From: Arthrobacter sp. Soil763
GTDB taxonomy: Bacteria > Actinomycetota > Actinomycetes > Actinomycetales > Micrococcaceae
Assembly (NCBI RefSeq): GCF_001428365.1
Contig: NZ_LMSH01000001.1
Span: 694,158 to 758,157, forward strand
Length of the DNA stretch: 64,000 nucleotides
Direction: 5' to 3'
Below, one piece after another: positions 1 through 8,514 of the stretch. The notes under the pieces were generated by a model. The model searched no databases and was not told the DNA's origin. It saw nothing but the letters and a program-made list of their open reading frames with translations. How positions within the stretch are numbered: the first letter of the stretch is position 1; every line of letters starts with the position of its first letter. The position numbers and the translations under genes were made by a program.

Positions 1-509
1 ACACCGGGCACGCTTCCGCCGCCTACTTCGGGTTCGAGGCAGGGCTGGGCAAGATCTCCGAGGCCATGGCGGACCAGGACGTCGCCGCGGACGTGCGCGC
101 GGTGCTGGACGAAACCAAGGAGCTGCTGGTGGCCAAGCACGGCTTCAACCGCGAGGAACAGGAAGCCTACGTGCAGAAGATCCTCGGCCGGTTCTCCAAT
201 CCGCACCTGCCGGACACGGTGAACCGGGTGGGCCGGGCGCCGCTGCGGAAACTCAGCCGGCACGAGCGCTTCATCGGACCCGCCGCGGAGCTTGCCGAGC
301 GCGGGATCGTGCCCGAGGCGCTGGTCGGCGCGATCGCGGCCGCGTTGCGTTTCAACGACCCGGCCGACGCCGAGGCCGTCGAGCTGGCGCAGCTGCTGAA
401 CTCCGCCAGCGCCGAGGACGCCACGACAAAGATCACCGGCCTGGACGCGGACCATCCGCTGTTCCCGGCGGTCTGCGCCGTGGTCGAGGAGGCCAAGGCC
501 GCCGTCTAG
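1..509 (+). CDS. mtlD: Mannitol-1-phosphate 5-dehydrogenase, C-terminal part
   Basis: Interconverts mannitol 1-phosphate and fructose 6-phosphate using NAD. Only the last 168 codons lie in the window and the frame is open from the left edge, so the start is outside. The fragment opens with TGHASAAYFGFEAG and continues with DTVNRVGRAPLRKL and RFIGPAAELAERG, blocks I recognise from the C-terminal substrate domain of MtlD. A strong stem-loop follows the stop, so it ends its transcript, probably a mannitol PTS operon (inference). Confidence 0.85.
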   Translation, partial: TGHASAAYFGFEAGLGKISEAMADQDVAADVRAVLDETKELLVAKHGFNREEQEAYVQKILGRFSNPHLPDTVNRVGRAPLRKLSRHERFIGPAAELAERGIVPEALVGAIAAALRFNDPADAEAVELAQLLNSASAEDATTKITGLDADHPLFPAVCAVVEEAKAAV

Positions 510-540
510 ACCGACGCTCCCTCACGTTTGACGGAAAAAC

Positions 541-583
541 GACGGGCCCTCCCTCACATCATGTGAGGGGGGCCCGTCGCTTT
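541..583 (+). terminator. Rho-independent terminator after mtlD
   Basis: A stem of about 16 bp (GACGGGCCCTCCCTCAC pairing with GTGAGGGGGGCCCGTC) with the loop ATCAT, followed by CTTTAT. It sits 32 bases after the mtlD stop and 22 bases before the end of the opposing permease gene, so it may stop transcription from both sides. Confidence 0.85.
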
Positions 584-604
584 ATCGCCGGATCTGAGGG
601 AGCG

Positions 605-2068
605 TCAGGAACGGGCGGCGGCCGTTTCGGCGTCGGCCATGGCCTTCCACTCGGCAACGCGCGCCTGGTGCAGCGGGGAGCGGCGGACGACGGCGAACGC
701 CACGCCCAGGACCGCGAACCAGAGCGGGGTGACCAGCAGTGCGACGAGGGTGTCCGGCTGGGTGGTCAGCGCCCAGACCAGGAAGGCGAAGAACGCGAAC
801 ACCACCCACACCATCGGCACGCCGCCGGGCATCTTGAACGTCGAGGCCGCGTGCAGCTCCGGCCGGCGCTTCCGGTAGACCAGGTAACTGGCCAGGATGA
901 TGCTCCAGACGAACATGAAGCAGACCGCGGAGACGGTGGTGACCATGTCGAACGCGGTGCCCACGTCCTTGCCCGCGTAGAGCAGGACGACGCCGGCGAG
1001 CAGCAGCACGCAGGAGAGGAACAGGGCGTTCTGCGGGACCTTGCGGCTGGACAGCCGGCCGAAGATCTTGGGGGCGTCGCCGTCGTTGGCCAGGCCGTAG
1101 ACCATCCGCGAGGTCGAGTAGATGCCGGAGTTGGCCGAGGACATGGCCGAGGTCAGCACCACCAGGTTCACCACCGTGGCGGCCATGCCGAGGCCCGCGA
1201 GGGAGAACATGGCGATGAACGGGCTCTGGCCGGCCTTGAAGCCGGTCCACGGGGTGACGGACATCAGGATGATCAGGGCGCCGACGTAGAACAGCATGAC
1301 GCGCAGCGGGATGGCGTTGATGGCGCGCGGGAGGTTGTGCTCGGGGTTCTTGGTCTCCGCGGCGGCGGTGCCCACCAGCTCAATGCCCACGAACGCGAAC
1401 ACGGCGATCTGGAACCCTGCCACGAAGCCCATGAACTCCTTGGGGAAGAAGCCGCCGTGGCTCCACAGGTTGCTGAAGCTGGCGGTGCCGGCGTTGGACT
1501 GGAAGCCGGTGAAGATCATGACCAGGCCGACGGCGATCAGCGCGACGATCGCCACGATCTTGATCAGCGCGAACCAGAACTCGGTCTCGCCAAAGGCTTT
1601 GACGGTGGGGAGGTTGAGCAGGAGCAGGATGATGATGGTCGCGATGCCCGGGATCCACAGCTGGATGCCCGGCCAGAGCTGCTCGGCGTAGCCGGCGATC
1701 GCGATCACGTCCGCCACGCCGGTGACCACCCAGCAGAACCAGTAGGTCCAGCCGGTGAAGAAGCCGGCCCAGGGCCCCAGCAGGTCGCCGGCGAAGTCGC
1801 TGAAGGACTTGTAGTTCAGGTTGGAGAGCAGCAGTTGGCCCATGGCGCGCATGACGAAGAACAGCATGAAGCCGATGATCATGTACACGAAGATCACGGA
1901 GGGCCCGGCAACTGAAATGGTCTTGCCGGAGCCCATGAAGAGGCCGGTGCCGATGGCGCCACCGATGGCCAGCAGCTGGATGTGCCGGTTGCTCAACGAG
2001 CGTGCGAGGTGGGGCTCGGTGTCCCGGCTGGAGGCAGTTCGCTGCTCCGCGGTTGTCTGTTCGGGCAT
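605..2068 (-). CDS. cycA: D-serine/D-alanine/glycine-type amino acid permease
   Basis: Inner-membrane amino acid:proton symporter of the APC superfamily (AAT family), 487 aa with about 12 membrane helices. The first helix has the family signature IGGAIGTGLFMGSGKTI, and segments such as GWTYWFCWVVTG and FAFVGIELVGTAAAET follow E. coli CycA closely over the whole length. I chose the ATG preceded by AAAGGA about 8 bases upstream; the frame stays open for 20 more codons without a better site. CycA imports D-serine, D-alanine and glycine; the exact substrate here is inferred. It is divergent from an acetyltransferase gene. Confidence 0.85.
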   Translation of the reverse strand: MPEQTTAEQRTASSRDTEPHLARSLSNRHIQLLAIGGAIGTGLFMGSGKTISVAGPSVIFVYMIIGFMLFFVMRAMGQLLLSNLNYKSFSDFAGDLLGPWAGFFTGWTYWFCWVVTGVADVIAIAGYAEQLWPGIQLWIPGIATIIILLLLNLPTVKAFGETEFWFALIKIVAIVALIAVGLVMIFTGFQSNAGTASFSNLWSHGGFFPKEFMGFVAGFQIAVFAFVGIELVGTAAAETKNPEHNLPRAINAIPLRVMLFYVGALIILMSVTPWTGFKAGQSPFIAMFSLAGLGMAATVVNLVVLTSAMSSANSGIYSTSRMVYGLANDGDAPKIFGRLSSRKVPQNALFLSCVLLLAGVVLLYAGKDVGTAFDMVTTVSAVCFMFVWSIILASYLVYRKRRPELHAASTFKMPGGVPMVWVVFAFFAFLVWALTTQPDTLVALLVTPLWFAVLGVAFAVVRRSPLHQARVAEWKAMADAETAAARS

Positions 2069-2182
2069 GTCAACAATCCTTTGTGTGGTCCGCCGAAGGT
2101 GACGGCGGTTACAAATCAGCCTTTCCAAGGTACAGGGTCGGAAATCGTGGTGCGATATCGGCCGCCCGGCGCCGCGTCATGG

Positions 2183-2188
2183 CAGGCT
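2183..2188 (+). promoter_or_regulatory. Leaderless -10 element of the GNAT gene
   Basis: CAGGCT ends exactly six bases before the GTG at 2195, the spacing expected when transcription starts on the first base of the start codon. The same geometry recurs at other genes in this window. Weaker than most because the first base is C. Confidence 0.45.
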
Positions 2189-2194
2189 GGGCGG

Positions 2195-2734
2195 GTGACT
2201 TCCACTTCGGCGGACCAGGCCGCACTGCTAACATTCGGCGTCGACGCCGGGACGTTCCGGCTGCGCCGCGCGCACCGGGCGGACCTGCCGGCCATTCTCC
2301 GGCTGCTCGCCGACGACCAGCTGGGTTCCGCGCGCGAGGACGCGGCTGATCTGGCGCCGTACGAGCGGGCGTTCGCCGCGATCGACGCCGATCCCGCCCA
2401 CCTGCTGCTGGTGGGCGACCTGGCCCCGTCTGACGGCTCCGAACCCCGGGTCGTGGCCACCTTCCAGCTCAGCTTCCTGCCGGGCCTCTCCCGCCGCGGC
2501 TCGTGGCGCGCCCAGCTCGAGGCCGTCCGGGTTGCCGGCGAGCTGCGGGGCCAAGGGGTGGGCGCCGCGATGGTGGACTGGGCGCTCGGGGAAGCCCGGC
2601 GCCGGGACTGTTCGCTGGTGCAGCTGACCACGGATAAATCCCGGACCGCTGCCCGCCGCTTCTATGAACGGCTGGGCTTCTCGGCCAGCCACGAGGGCAT
2701 GAAGCTGCTGCTGGAGGAGCCGGGCGCCCGTTGA
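2195..2734 (+). CDS. GNAT family N-acetyltransferase
   Basis: Acetyl-CoA-dependent N-acetyltransferase of 179 aa; the acceptor is unknown. The single GNAT domain opens with FRLRRAHRADLPAILRLL and has the acetyl-CoA-binding motif A (VAGELRGQGVGAAMVDWAL) and the motif B segment AARRFYERLGF. I chose the GTG at 2195 because the translation upstream is low-complexity and a leaderless -10 lies at the right distance; longer upstream starts have no support. Its TGA lies inside the -35 element of the next gene. Confidence 0.8.
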   Translation: MTSTSADQAALLTFGVDAGTFRLRRAHRADLPAILRLLADDQLGSAREDAADLAPYERAFAAIDADPAHLLLVGDLAPSDGSEPRVVATFQLSFLPGLSRRGSWRAQLEAVRVAGELRGQGVGAAMVDWALGEARRRDCSLVQLTTDKSRTAARRFYERLGFSASHEGMKLLLEEPGAR

Positions 2735-2767
2735 CTCTTAGGGCACCTAACTGTTAGGCTCCCTAAG
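2731..2767 (+). promoter_or_regulatory. Promoter with 31-bp palindromic operator of the MarR-MFS unit
   Basis: TTGACT (2731-2736), an 18-base spacer and TAGGCT (2755-2760) form a sigma70-type promoter. A palindrome centred on 2752, with half sites CTTAGGGcaCCTAAC and GTTAGGctCCCTAAG, runs from 2737 to 2767 and covers the spacer, the -10 element and the bases just before the ATG at 2769. Only the two inner dinucleotides fail to pair. A bound dimer here would block RNA polymerase, which suggests autorepression by the MarR protein. Confidence 0.8.
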
Positions 2768-2768
2768 T

Positions 2769-3230
2769 ATGACTGAAGAACAGCTGCCCGACGCCGGCCT
2801 GCTGGCCCTCGCCGGGGATTTCCGGGAGGCCCTGCGCCACAGCATTTACCTGGTGCGCCGGCTCGACGCCGACGGCGAACTCAGCGCCGCCCAGCTCAGC
2901 ACGCTCAAGATGCTGCTGGAGCCGGCCGACGCCGGTGGTGCGCGGGTGGGTGAAATCGCCCGCAACCTCGGCGTCAAGGTCCCCAGCGCCACCGAACAGA
3001 TCATCAAGCTGGAGCGGGCCGGACTGGTCCGTCGGGAAGCTGATCCGGCGGATTCCCGCGCCGTGCTCGTCACGCTGACGGCGGACGGCCTTGCCGCCGT
3101 CGAATCCGCCAACGCGCGCCGCAACGCGGTCATGGCGGGAATCCTGGGCTCCCTCACGGAGGCCGAACGCGCCGCCCTCGCCGCCGCCCTGCCGGTGGTC
3201 GGCAAGATCAACGCCTCGCTTCAGCCCTGA
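2769..3230 (+). CDS. MarR family transcriptional regulator
   Basis: Winged-helix repressor of 153 aa. The MarR fold is seen in the helix-turn-helix VGEIARNLGVKVPSATEQI (about residues 60-78), then KLERAGLVRRE and the wing DPADSRAVLVTLTADG. MarR proteins bind palindromes as dimers and release them on binding small phenolic or other lipophilic compounds. The gene starts two bases after a near-perfect palindrome and lies 62 bases upstream of an MFS exporter, so control of itself and the exporter is likely. The inducing compound cannot be read from the sequence. Confidence 0.88.
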   Translation: MTEEQLPDAGLLALAGDFREALRHSIYLVRRLDADGELSAAQLSTLKMLLEPADAGGARVGEIARNLGVKVPSATEQIIKLERAGLVRREADPADSRAVLVTLTADGLAAVESANARRNAVMAGILGSLTEAERAALAAALPVVGKINASLQP

Positions 3231-3292
3231 CCGGCCCGCCGGCAGCACCCGCCCCCAGCCCCAACACACCACAACACTTAGGAGCATCCTTC

Positions 3293-4519
3293 ATGGACGG
3301 CCAGCTCACGGCCCCCGCGCCCGAAGCCGCATCAACCCTCGAGGCCGAGAAGGCCTCCCTCCTCAGGCAGCCCAAGGCGGTCTGGGCCACGGCCCTCGCC
3401 GCGGTCTTCGCCTTCATGGGGATCGGCCTGGTCGACCCCATCCTGCCCGCAATTGCCAAGAACCTCGAGGCGACCCCCAGCGAGGTGTCGCTGCTGTTCA
3501 CCAGCTACTTCATGGTCACCGCCATCGCCATGCTGATCACCGGCTTCGTCTCCTCCCGGATCGGCGGCAAACGCACCCTGCTGGCCGGCCTGGCCATCAT
3601 CGTGGTGTTCGCCTCCTTGTCCGGCCTCTCCGGCAGCGTCGGCGAACTGGTCGGCTTCCGCGCCGGCTGGGGGCTGGGCAACGCGCTGTTCGTCGCCACC
3701 GCGCTGGCCGTGATCGTCGGCGTCGCGAGCGGCGGCGCCGGGACCGCGATCATCCTCTACGAGGCGGCGCTCGGCCTGGGCATCTCCCTGGGCCCGCTCC
3801 TGGGCGCCCTGCTGGGCGGCTGGCAGTGGCGCGCTCCGTTCTTCGGAACCGCCGTGCTCATGGCCTCGGCCTTCATCGCGCTGATCGCCCTGCTGCCCAG
3901 GACTCCGCTGCCGGCCCGGAAGGTCCGGCTTCGCGATCCGCTGCTGGCCCTGGGCCACCGGGGACTGCGGACGACCGCGGCCAGCGGCCTGTTCTATAAC
4001 TACGGTTTCTTCACCATCCTCGCCTTCACCCCGTTCATCCTGGGCATGGATGCCTACGGGATCGGCGGCGTGTTCTTCGGCTGGGGTGTCGCCGTGGCCG
4101 TGTTCTCCGTCTTCGTCGCCCCGGCGCTGCAGCGTCGTTTCGGCGCGGTCAAGGTCCTCGGCGGCACCCTGGGGCTGCTGCTCCTGGACCTGGTGGGCCT
4201 CGGCCTGGCCGCCGGGCACTCGGTGCCCGCCGTCGTCGTCCTGGTGGTGGCCTCCGGTGCGCTGTTGGGGATCAACAACACGATCTACACCGAACTGGCC
4301 ATGGGCGTCTCGGATTCGCCCCGGCCGGTGGCCTCCGCGGGCTACAACTTCGTCCGCTGGATGGGCGGCGCGCTGGCCCCGTTCGCCGCTGCGCAGCTCG
4401 GCGAGCACTTCGGGCCCCAGGTGCCGTTCTTCGCCGCAGCCGCCGCCATGGCGCTGGCGGTCGCGGTGGTCCTCGGCGGCCGCCGGTACCTCACGGCGCA
4501 CGAGCCGCACCTGGTCTAA
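3293..4519 (+). CDS. MFS drug/metabolite exporter under MarR control
   Basis: Twelve-helix major facilitator transporter of 408 aa. It has VDPILPAIAKNL after helix 1, as in proton-driven drug exporters, and a basic loop SSRIGGKRTLL between helices 2 and 3. The ATG is preceded by AGGAG about ten bases upstream. It follows the MarR gene on the same strand without a visible terminator between them, so both are probably induced by the transported compound. Substrate unknown. A long perfect palindrome ends the transcript. Confidence 0.82.
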   Translation: MDGQLTAPAPEAASTLEAEKASLLRQPKAVWATALAAVFAFMGIGLVDPILPAIAKNLEATPSEVSLLFTSYFMVTAIAMLITGFVSSRIGGKRTLLAGLAIIVVFASLSGLSGSVGELVGFRAGWGLGNALFVATALAVIVGVASGGAGTAIILYEAALGLGISLGPLLGALLGGWQWRAPFFGTAVLMASAFIALIALLPRTPLPARKVRLRDPLLALGHRGLRTTAASGLFYNYGFFTILAFTPFILGMDAYGIGGVFFGWGVAVAVFSVFVAPALQRRFGAVKVLGGTLGLLLLDLVGLGLAAGHSVPAVVVLVVASGALLGINNTIYTELAMGVSDSPRPVASAGYNFVRWMGGALAPFAAAQLGEHFGPQVPFFAAAAAMALAVAVVLGGRRYLTAHEPHLV

Positions 4520-4541
4520 CCCGCAGAAAGCGCGAACCACA

Positions 4542-4605
4542 GCGCGAACGTACACTTGAGGCCCTTGTTTCCGCGGAAACAAGGGCCTCAAGTGTACGTT
4601 CGCGC
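4542..4605. terminator. 64-base perfect palindrome, bidirectional terminator and repeat element
   Basis: Two perfectly complementary 32-base arms with no loop bases (centre between 4573 and 4574; core TTGTTTCCGCGGAAACAA). It lies between two convergent genes. The arm contains CGAACGTACACTTGAGGCCC, and the same sequence forms the arms of the stem-loop at 18677-18734, so this is one member of an intergenic repeat family. Confidence 0.8.
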
Positions 4606-4609
4606 CTTC

Positions 4610-6049
4610 CTACTTCTTGGCGGAACCCTTCGGCACGAACAGCGTCTCCGCGTGCTCCAGCGCCATGCCGTTCGTCTCCGGGACCTTGAACATCACGAAG
4701 AAGAACGACGCCGCCGCGAACAGGGCGTACATGGCGTAGGTCAGCGGCAGCGAGGCCGCCGCCATGACCGGGAAGCTCAGCGTGATGGCGAAGTTGGCGA
4801 TCCACTGGGCGGCCGCGGCCAGGCCCAGGGCGCGGGCACGGATCCGCGACGGGAAGATCTCGCCGAGCAAGACCCAGACCAGCGGGCCCCAGGACGCGCC
4901 GAAGCTGATCACGAAGACGTTCGCGGCCACTAGGGCGGCCGGTCCCCAGGCGCCCGGGAGCGTGATGTTCTCGCCGGATCCGGTGGCGGAACCGAAGGCC
5001 AGCGCCATCGTCGCCAGCGAGGCGGCCATGCCGACCGAACCGGCCAGCAGGATTGGGCGGCGGCCGATCCGGTCCACCAGCGCGATGGCCACGAGGGTGA
5101 CCAGGATGTTCGTGACCGAGGTGGCCACGGAGATCGTGAGCGAGTCCTTCTCCTGGAACCCGACGGCCTTCCAGAGCGTCGTGGAGTAGTAGAAAATCAC
5201 GTTGATGCCGACAAACTGCTGCAGCACCGAGAGGATGATGCCGATCCAGACCACCGGCTGCAGGCCCAGGGCCTTGCCGCGCAGCGAGCCCTTCTGGCCG
5301 GCGAGTTTGTCCTCCTCGATGGCCGTCTTGATGTCGCGGAGGTGGCGGTCGGTGTCGTCGTCCGGGGCGATCGACCGGAAGACCTTGAGGGCCTCCTCGT
5401 CCTTGCCCTGGACCACGAGGAACCGCGGGGACTCGGGCAGCGTGAAGGCGATCCAGCCGTAGACGACGGCGGGGACGGCGCCGGCGATGAACATCCAGCG
5501 CCAGGCCTCGACGCCGAACCACAGGTTCTGGTCGGCGCCGCCGGCGAAGTTGGCGAACAAGGCGTCGGAGAGCAGGGCCGCGAAAATACCGGTGGTGATG
5601 GCCAGCTGCTGCAGCGATGCAAGGCGGCCGCGCACGTGCCGCGGCGAGATCTCGGAGATGTACGCCGGGGCGATCACCGAGGCGAGCCCGATGCCCAGGC
5701 CGCCGACGAGGCGCCAGAAAATCCGGTCCCAGACGCCGAAGGCGAAGCCGGTCCCGAAGGCGCTGACGAGGAACAGCAGGGCGCCGATCTTCATGGCGGG
5801 GATCCGGCCGTAGCGGTCCGCGATCTTGCCGGCCATGTACGCGCCGGCCGCGCAGCCCAGCAGGGCCACGGCGACGGCGGAGCCGGTCACGGCCTCACTG
5901 AGGGCGAATTCGTCCTTGATGGCGTCGACCGCTCCGTTGACGACGGAGGAGTCGAAGCCGAAGAGGAAGCCGCCGACGGCCCCCGCCACGGCCAGCCAGA
6001 TCACCCGTTTGGGGATCTTGGCAGCGGTCTGGTCCTGGGTGGTGGTCAT
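4610..6049 (-). CDS. Sugar porter family MFS transporter
   Basis: Proton-coupled sugar symporter of 479 aa, 12 helices. Sugar porter hallmarks are present: GFLFGFDSSVVNGA in helix 1, DRYGRIP in loop 2-3, PESPRFL before the central loop, the helix 7 segment QQFVGINVIFYYSTTLW, DRIGRRPILL in loop 8-9 and PETNGMALE near the C-terminus, in the order seen in XylE and GalP. The ATG is preceded by GAGGGAG seven bases upstream. Which sugar it carries is not evident; no sugar catabolic gene is adjacent. Confidence 0.86.
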   Translation of the reverse strand: MTTTQDQTAAKIPKRVIWLAVAGAVGGFLFGFDSSVVNGAVDAIKDEFALSEAVTGSAVAVALLGCAAGAYMAGKIADRYGRIPAMKIGALLFLVSAFGTGFAFGVWDRIFWRLVGGLGIGLASVIAPAYISEISPRHVRGRLASLQQLAITTGIFAALLSDALFANFAGGADQNLWFGVEAWRWMFIAGAVPAVVYGWIAFTLPESPRFLVVQGKDEEALKVFRSIAPDDDTDRHLRDIKTAIEEDKLAGQKGSLRGKALGLQPVVWIGIILSVLQQFVGINVIFYYSTTLWKAVGFQEKDSLTISVATSVTNILVTLVAIALVDRIGRRPILLAGSVGMAASLATMALAFGSATGSGENITLPGAWGPAALVAANVFVISFGASWGPLVWVLLGEIFPSRIRARALGLAAAAQWIANFAITLSFPVMAAASLPLTYAMYALFAAASFFFVMFKVPETNGMALEHAETLFVPKGSAKK

Positions 6050-6165
6050 ATGGCTCCCTCGGCAATTCGTGGTCTGCGGCTCGCGCCGCAACTACCCAGT
6101 CTTACACCGCCGTCGACGCGGCGCTTGTCACACCGCCACAAAATGAGAGCAAGCTTACAGTTCGG

Positions 6166-7818
6166 CTAGTGGGCCGCGACCGGCTCCTTGGCGGCGGCTT
6201 TCGGATCGGTGAGCTTCTTGTTTGGCAGCGCGAAACTGATCAGGAAAGCGACGCCGGTCAGCACCGCGGCGGTGAGCATCACGGCGTCGATCGACTGGGC
6301 GAAACCCTCGGTGATCGGCCGGGTCAGGCTGGCGTTTGCGGTGTGCAGCCAGCTCGTATCGTTCAGCGAGTCGTTGCTGGCGCCGTTCTTGAAGAACTCG
6401 TACAGCTGGGCGTTCGCGGGGTCCGCGGCGACGGCCGGGTCCTTGAGCACCTTGAGGTAGTCCGCGTTCTGCGCCGCGGCTTTCATCCCGGCGGCGATCT
6501 TGTCCGCCGCGAGGCTGAAGAGCATCGAAATGAACACGGCGGTGCCCACCGCGCCGCCCATGGAGCGGAAGAAAGCGGCGGAGGAGGTGCCTACGCCCAT
6601 GTCCTTGGCCGGCACCGAGACCTGCATGGCGAGGGTGAGCGGCTGCATGCAGAAGCCCAGGCCGAGGCCGAAGAACACGGCAATCGCGCCGGGGACCCAG
6701 AGCGGCGTGTCGACGCCCAGCGAGAGCCCCATCACGACGGCGGCCGCGGTCAGCACGGCGGTGCCCAGGATCGGGAAGATCCGGTAGGTACCCGACGCCG
6801 AGATGGTCCGGCCGGCGGTGATGGATCCGGTCAGGATGCCCACCGTGAAGGTGATCATCATCAGGCCCGCCTCGGTGGGGGTGAGGCCCTTGACCAGCTG
6901 CAGGTACATCGGCAGCATCGCGATGGCACCGAACATGCCGACGCCGATGATGAAGTTCAGCAGCGAGGAGAGCCCGAAGGTGGCGTTCCGGAACAGCCTG
7001 AGGGGGATCAGGGCGTAGTCGCCGGCGCGCTTCTCGGCCAGCAGGAACGCGATGATGCCGACGGCGCCGAGCCCGTAGCAGAGGAAGGCTTCGGCGGAGG
7101 TCCAGCCCCAGGTGCGGCCTTGTTCGGCGACGAGGAGCAGCGGGACGATCGCCAGGGTGATGGCCGCGGCACCCCAGTAGTCGATTTTCTGCTTGAGGTG
7201 CTTGGCCGGCAGGTGCAGGTAGAGGAAGACGACGGCGAGGGCGGCCAGGCCGATCGGGATGTTGATGAAGAAGACCCAGCGCCAGCCGTCGAAGCCCAGG
7301 ATGTTCGCGGACCCGGCAAAGGCGCCGCCGATCACCGGACCCAACACGGAGGAGATGCCGAAGACCGACATGAAGTAGCCCTGGAACTTGGCCCGGTCCT
7401 TCAGCGCCACGATGTCGCCGATGATGGTCAGCGCGAGGGCCAGCAGGCCACCCGCGCCCATGCCCTGGATGCCGCGGGCAACCGCGAGTTCGGTCATCGA
7501 GTGGACCGAGCCGGCATAGAGCGAACCGGCCAGGAAGATCAGGATGGCGGCGAGGTAGAGCGGTCGCCGGCCGAAAATGTCGCTGAGCTTGCCGTAGAGC
7601 GGCGTGCTGACCGTGGACGTGATGAGGTACGCCGTCGTCGCCCAGGCCTGCAGCGAGAGGCCGTCCAGGTCGTTGGCGATGGTGTAGATCGAGGTGGACA
7701 CGATCGTCTGGTCCAGGGAGGACAGGAACATGCCGAGCATGAGGCCCACCATGACGGTAATGGTCTGACGGTGCGTCAGGACCTCGCCGGGCAGGCGGGG
7801 GGAGGCGGTTTTGGACAT
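6166..7818 (-). CDS. DHA2 family (EmrB/QacA type) multidrug exporter
   Basis: Drug:proton antiporter with about 14 helices, 550 aa. Family marks are LSSLDQTIVSTSIYTIANDL in helix 1, GKLSDIFGRRPLYL in loop 2-3 and the motif C-like GPVIGGAF in helix 5. A long extracytoplasmic loop near the C-terminus (AGMKAAAQNADYLKVL onward) is usual for this family. The ATG at 7818 follows a GGAG; an upstream TTG would add ten residues but has no ribosome-binding site. Substrates unknown. Confidence 0.85.
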   Translation of the reverse strand: MSKTASPRLPGEVLTHRQTITVMVGLMLGMFLSSLDQTIVSTSIYTIANDLDGLSLQAWATTAYLITSTVSTPLYGKLSDIFGRRPLYLAAILIFLAGSLYAGSVHSMTELAVARGIQGMGAGGLLALALTIIGDIVALKDRAKFQGYFMSVFGISSVLGPVIGGAFAGSANILGFDGWRWVFFINIPIGLAALAVVFLYLHLPAKHLKQKIDYWGAAAITLAIVPLLLVAEQGRTWGWTSAEAFLCYGLGAVGIIAFLLAEKRAGDYALIPLRLFRNATFGLSSLLNFIIGVGMFGAIAMLPMYLQLVKGLTPTEAGLMMITFTVGILTGSITAGRTISASGTYRIFPILGTAVLTAAAVVMGLSLGVDTPLWVPGAIAVFFGLGLGFCMQPLTLAMQVSVPAKDMGVGTSSAAFFRSMGGAVGTAVFISMLFSLAADKIAAGMKAAAQNADYLKVLKDPAVAADPANAQLYEFFKNGASNDSLNDTSWLHTANASLTRPITEGFAQSIDAVMLTAAVLTGVAFLISFALPNKKLTDPKAAAKEPVAAH

Positions 7819-7866
7819 GACTGCTCCAAGGAGGGGATGCGGGGTCAAGCAGGAAGGTTGCTTTCA

Positions 7867-7879
7867 GTAACTATCTTAC
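7867..7879 (-). promoter_or_regulatory. Possible operator GTAA-N5-TTAC upstream of the DHA2 exporter
   Basis: GTAACTATCTTAC lies about 48 bases upstream of the exporter start. On the gene's strand it contains TAAGAT, a fair -10 element. The outer four bases are symmetrical. Only a suggestion. Confidence 0.3.
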
Positions 7880-7934
7880 GGCCGGCTTTGTTCCTGCCCG
7901 TCCCACCTCACGGCATCCTGCCGGCGCCGCCCTC

Positions 7935-8420
7935 TCAGCGTTCGAGTAGGATCCCGTCCGGGTCGCACCAGATGCGGCGGCCCGGCCGCACGGTGACGCC
8001 GTCGATGACGAGGTCGACGTCGGTTTCCCCGGCGCCCGCCTTGGCGCTCTTGCGCGGGTTGCTGCCCAGGGCCTTGACCCCGAGCGGCAGCCCGGCGATG
8101 GCCACCCGGTCCCGGATGGCGCCGTAAATCACGACGCCGGCCCAGCCGTTCTCGACGGCGCTCGCCGCGATCAGGTCCCCCATCAGGGCGGTGCGCAGCG
8201 AGCCGCCGCCGTCGACCACCAGCACCGCGCCGTTGCCCGGGGTGCCCAGCGTGGCCTTGACCAGGGCGTTGTCCTCGAAGCAGCGGATGGTGCGGACCGG
8301 GCCGCTGAAGTGGCTGCGGCCGCCCAGGGACTGGAACTGGACCGACACGGAGTCCAGTTCCTCGCCGCGCTCATCGAAAAGGTCGGCTGTGTTTACTGCA
8401 TCGGTCGAAGACTCTGGCAT
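7935..8420 (-). CDS. rraA: RraA family protein
   Basis: RraA/HMG-aldolase-like fold protein of 161 aa, the usual length. Family motifs are LGGRSHFSGPVRTIRCFEDN at the N-terminus, AVLVVDGGGSLRTALMGDL, and GVVIYGAIRD with the conserved Arg-Asp pair. In E. coli RraA inhibits RNase E; actinobacterial members may instead be 4-hydroxy-4-methyl-2-oxoglutarate/oxaloacetate lyases, and the sequence alone does not decide. AAGGGG lies seven bases before the ATG. It is divergent from an MFS gene. Confidence 0.85.
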   Translation of the reverse strand: MPESSTDAVNTADLFDERGEELDSVSVQFQSLGGRSHFSGPVRTIRCFEDNALVKATLGTPGNGAVLVVDGGGSLRTALMGDLIAASAVENGWAGVVIYGAIRDRVAIAGLPLGVKALGSNPRKSAKAGAGETDVDLVIDGVTVRPGRRIWCDPDGILLER

Positions 8421-8514
8421 GGCTGCCCCTTCTGCTCATCGGCTGGTCGTGGTGCCCACGATAGTCTGGGCCCACACTGATCCAGCATCAGCCGCCAGTT
8501 CCGGGGGGAACCAC

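Noticed and set aside
563..1915. Long + frame opposite the amino acid permease (450 codons)
   Set aside because: It is the antisense shadow of a clear CycA homologue; its product is low-complexity Gly/Arg/Glu/His with no domain.
6169..8127. 652-codon + frame opposite the DHA2 exporter
   Set aside because: Antisense of a gene with clear MFS motifs; the translation is a charged low-complexity string caused by high GC at third positions.
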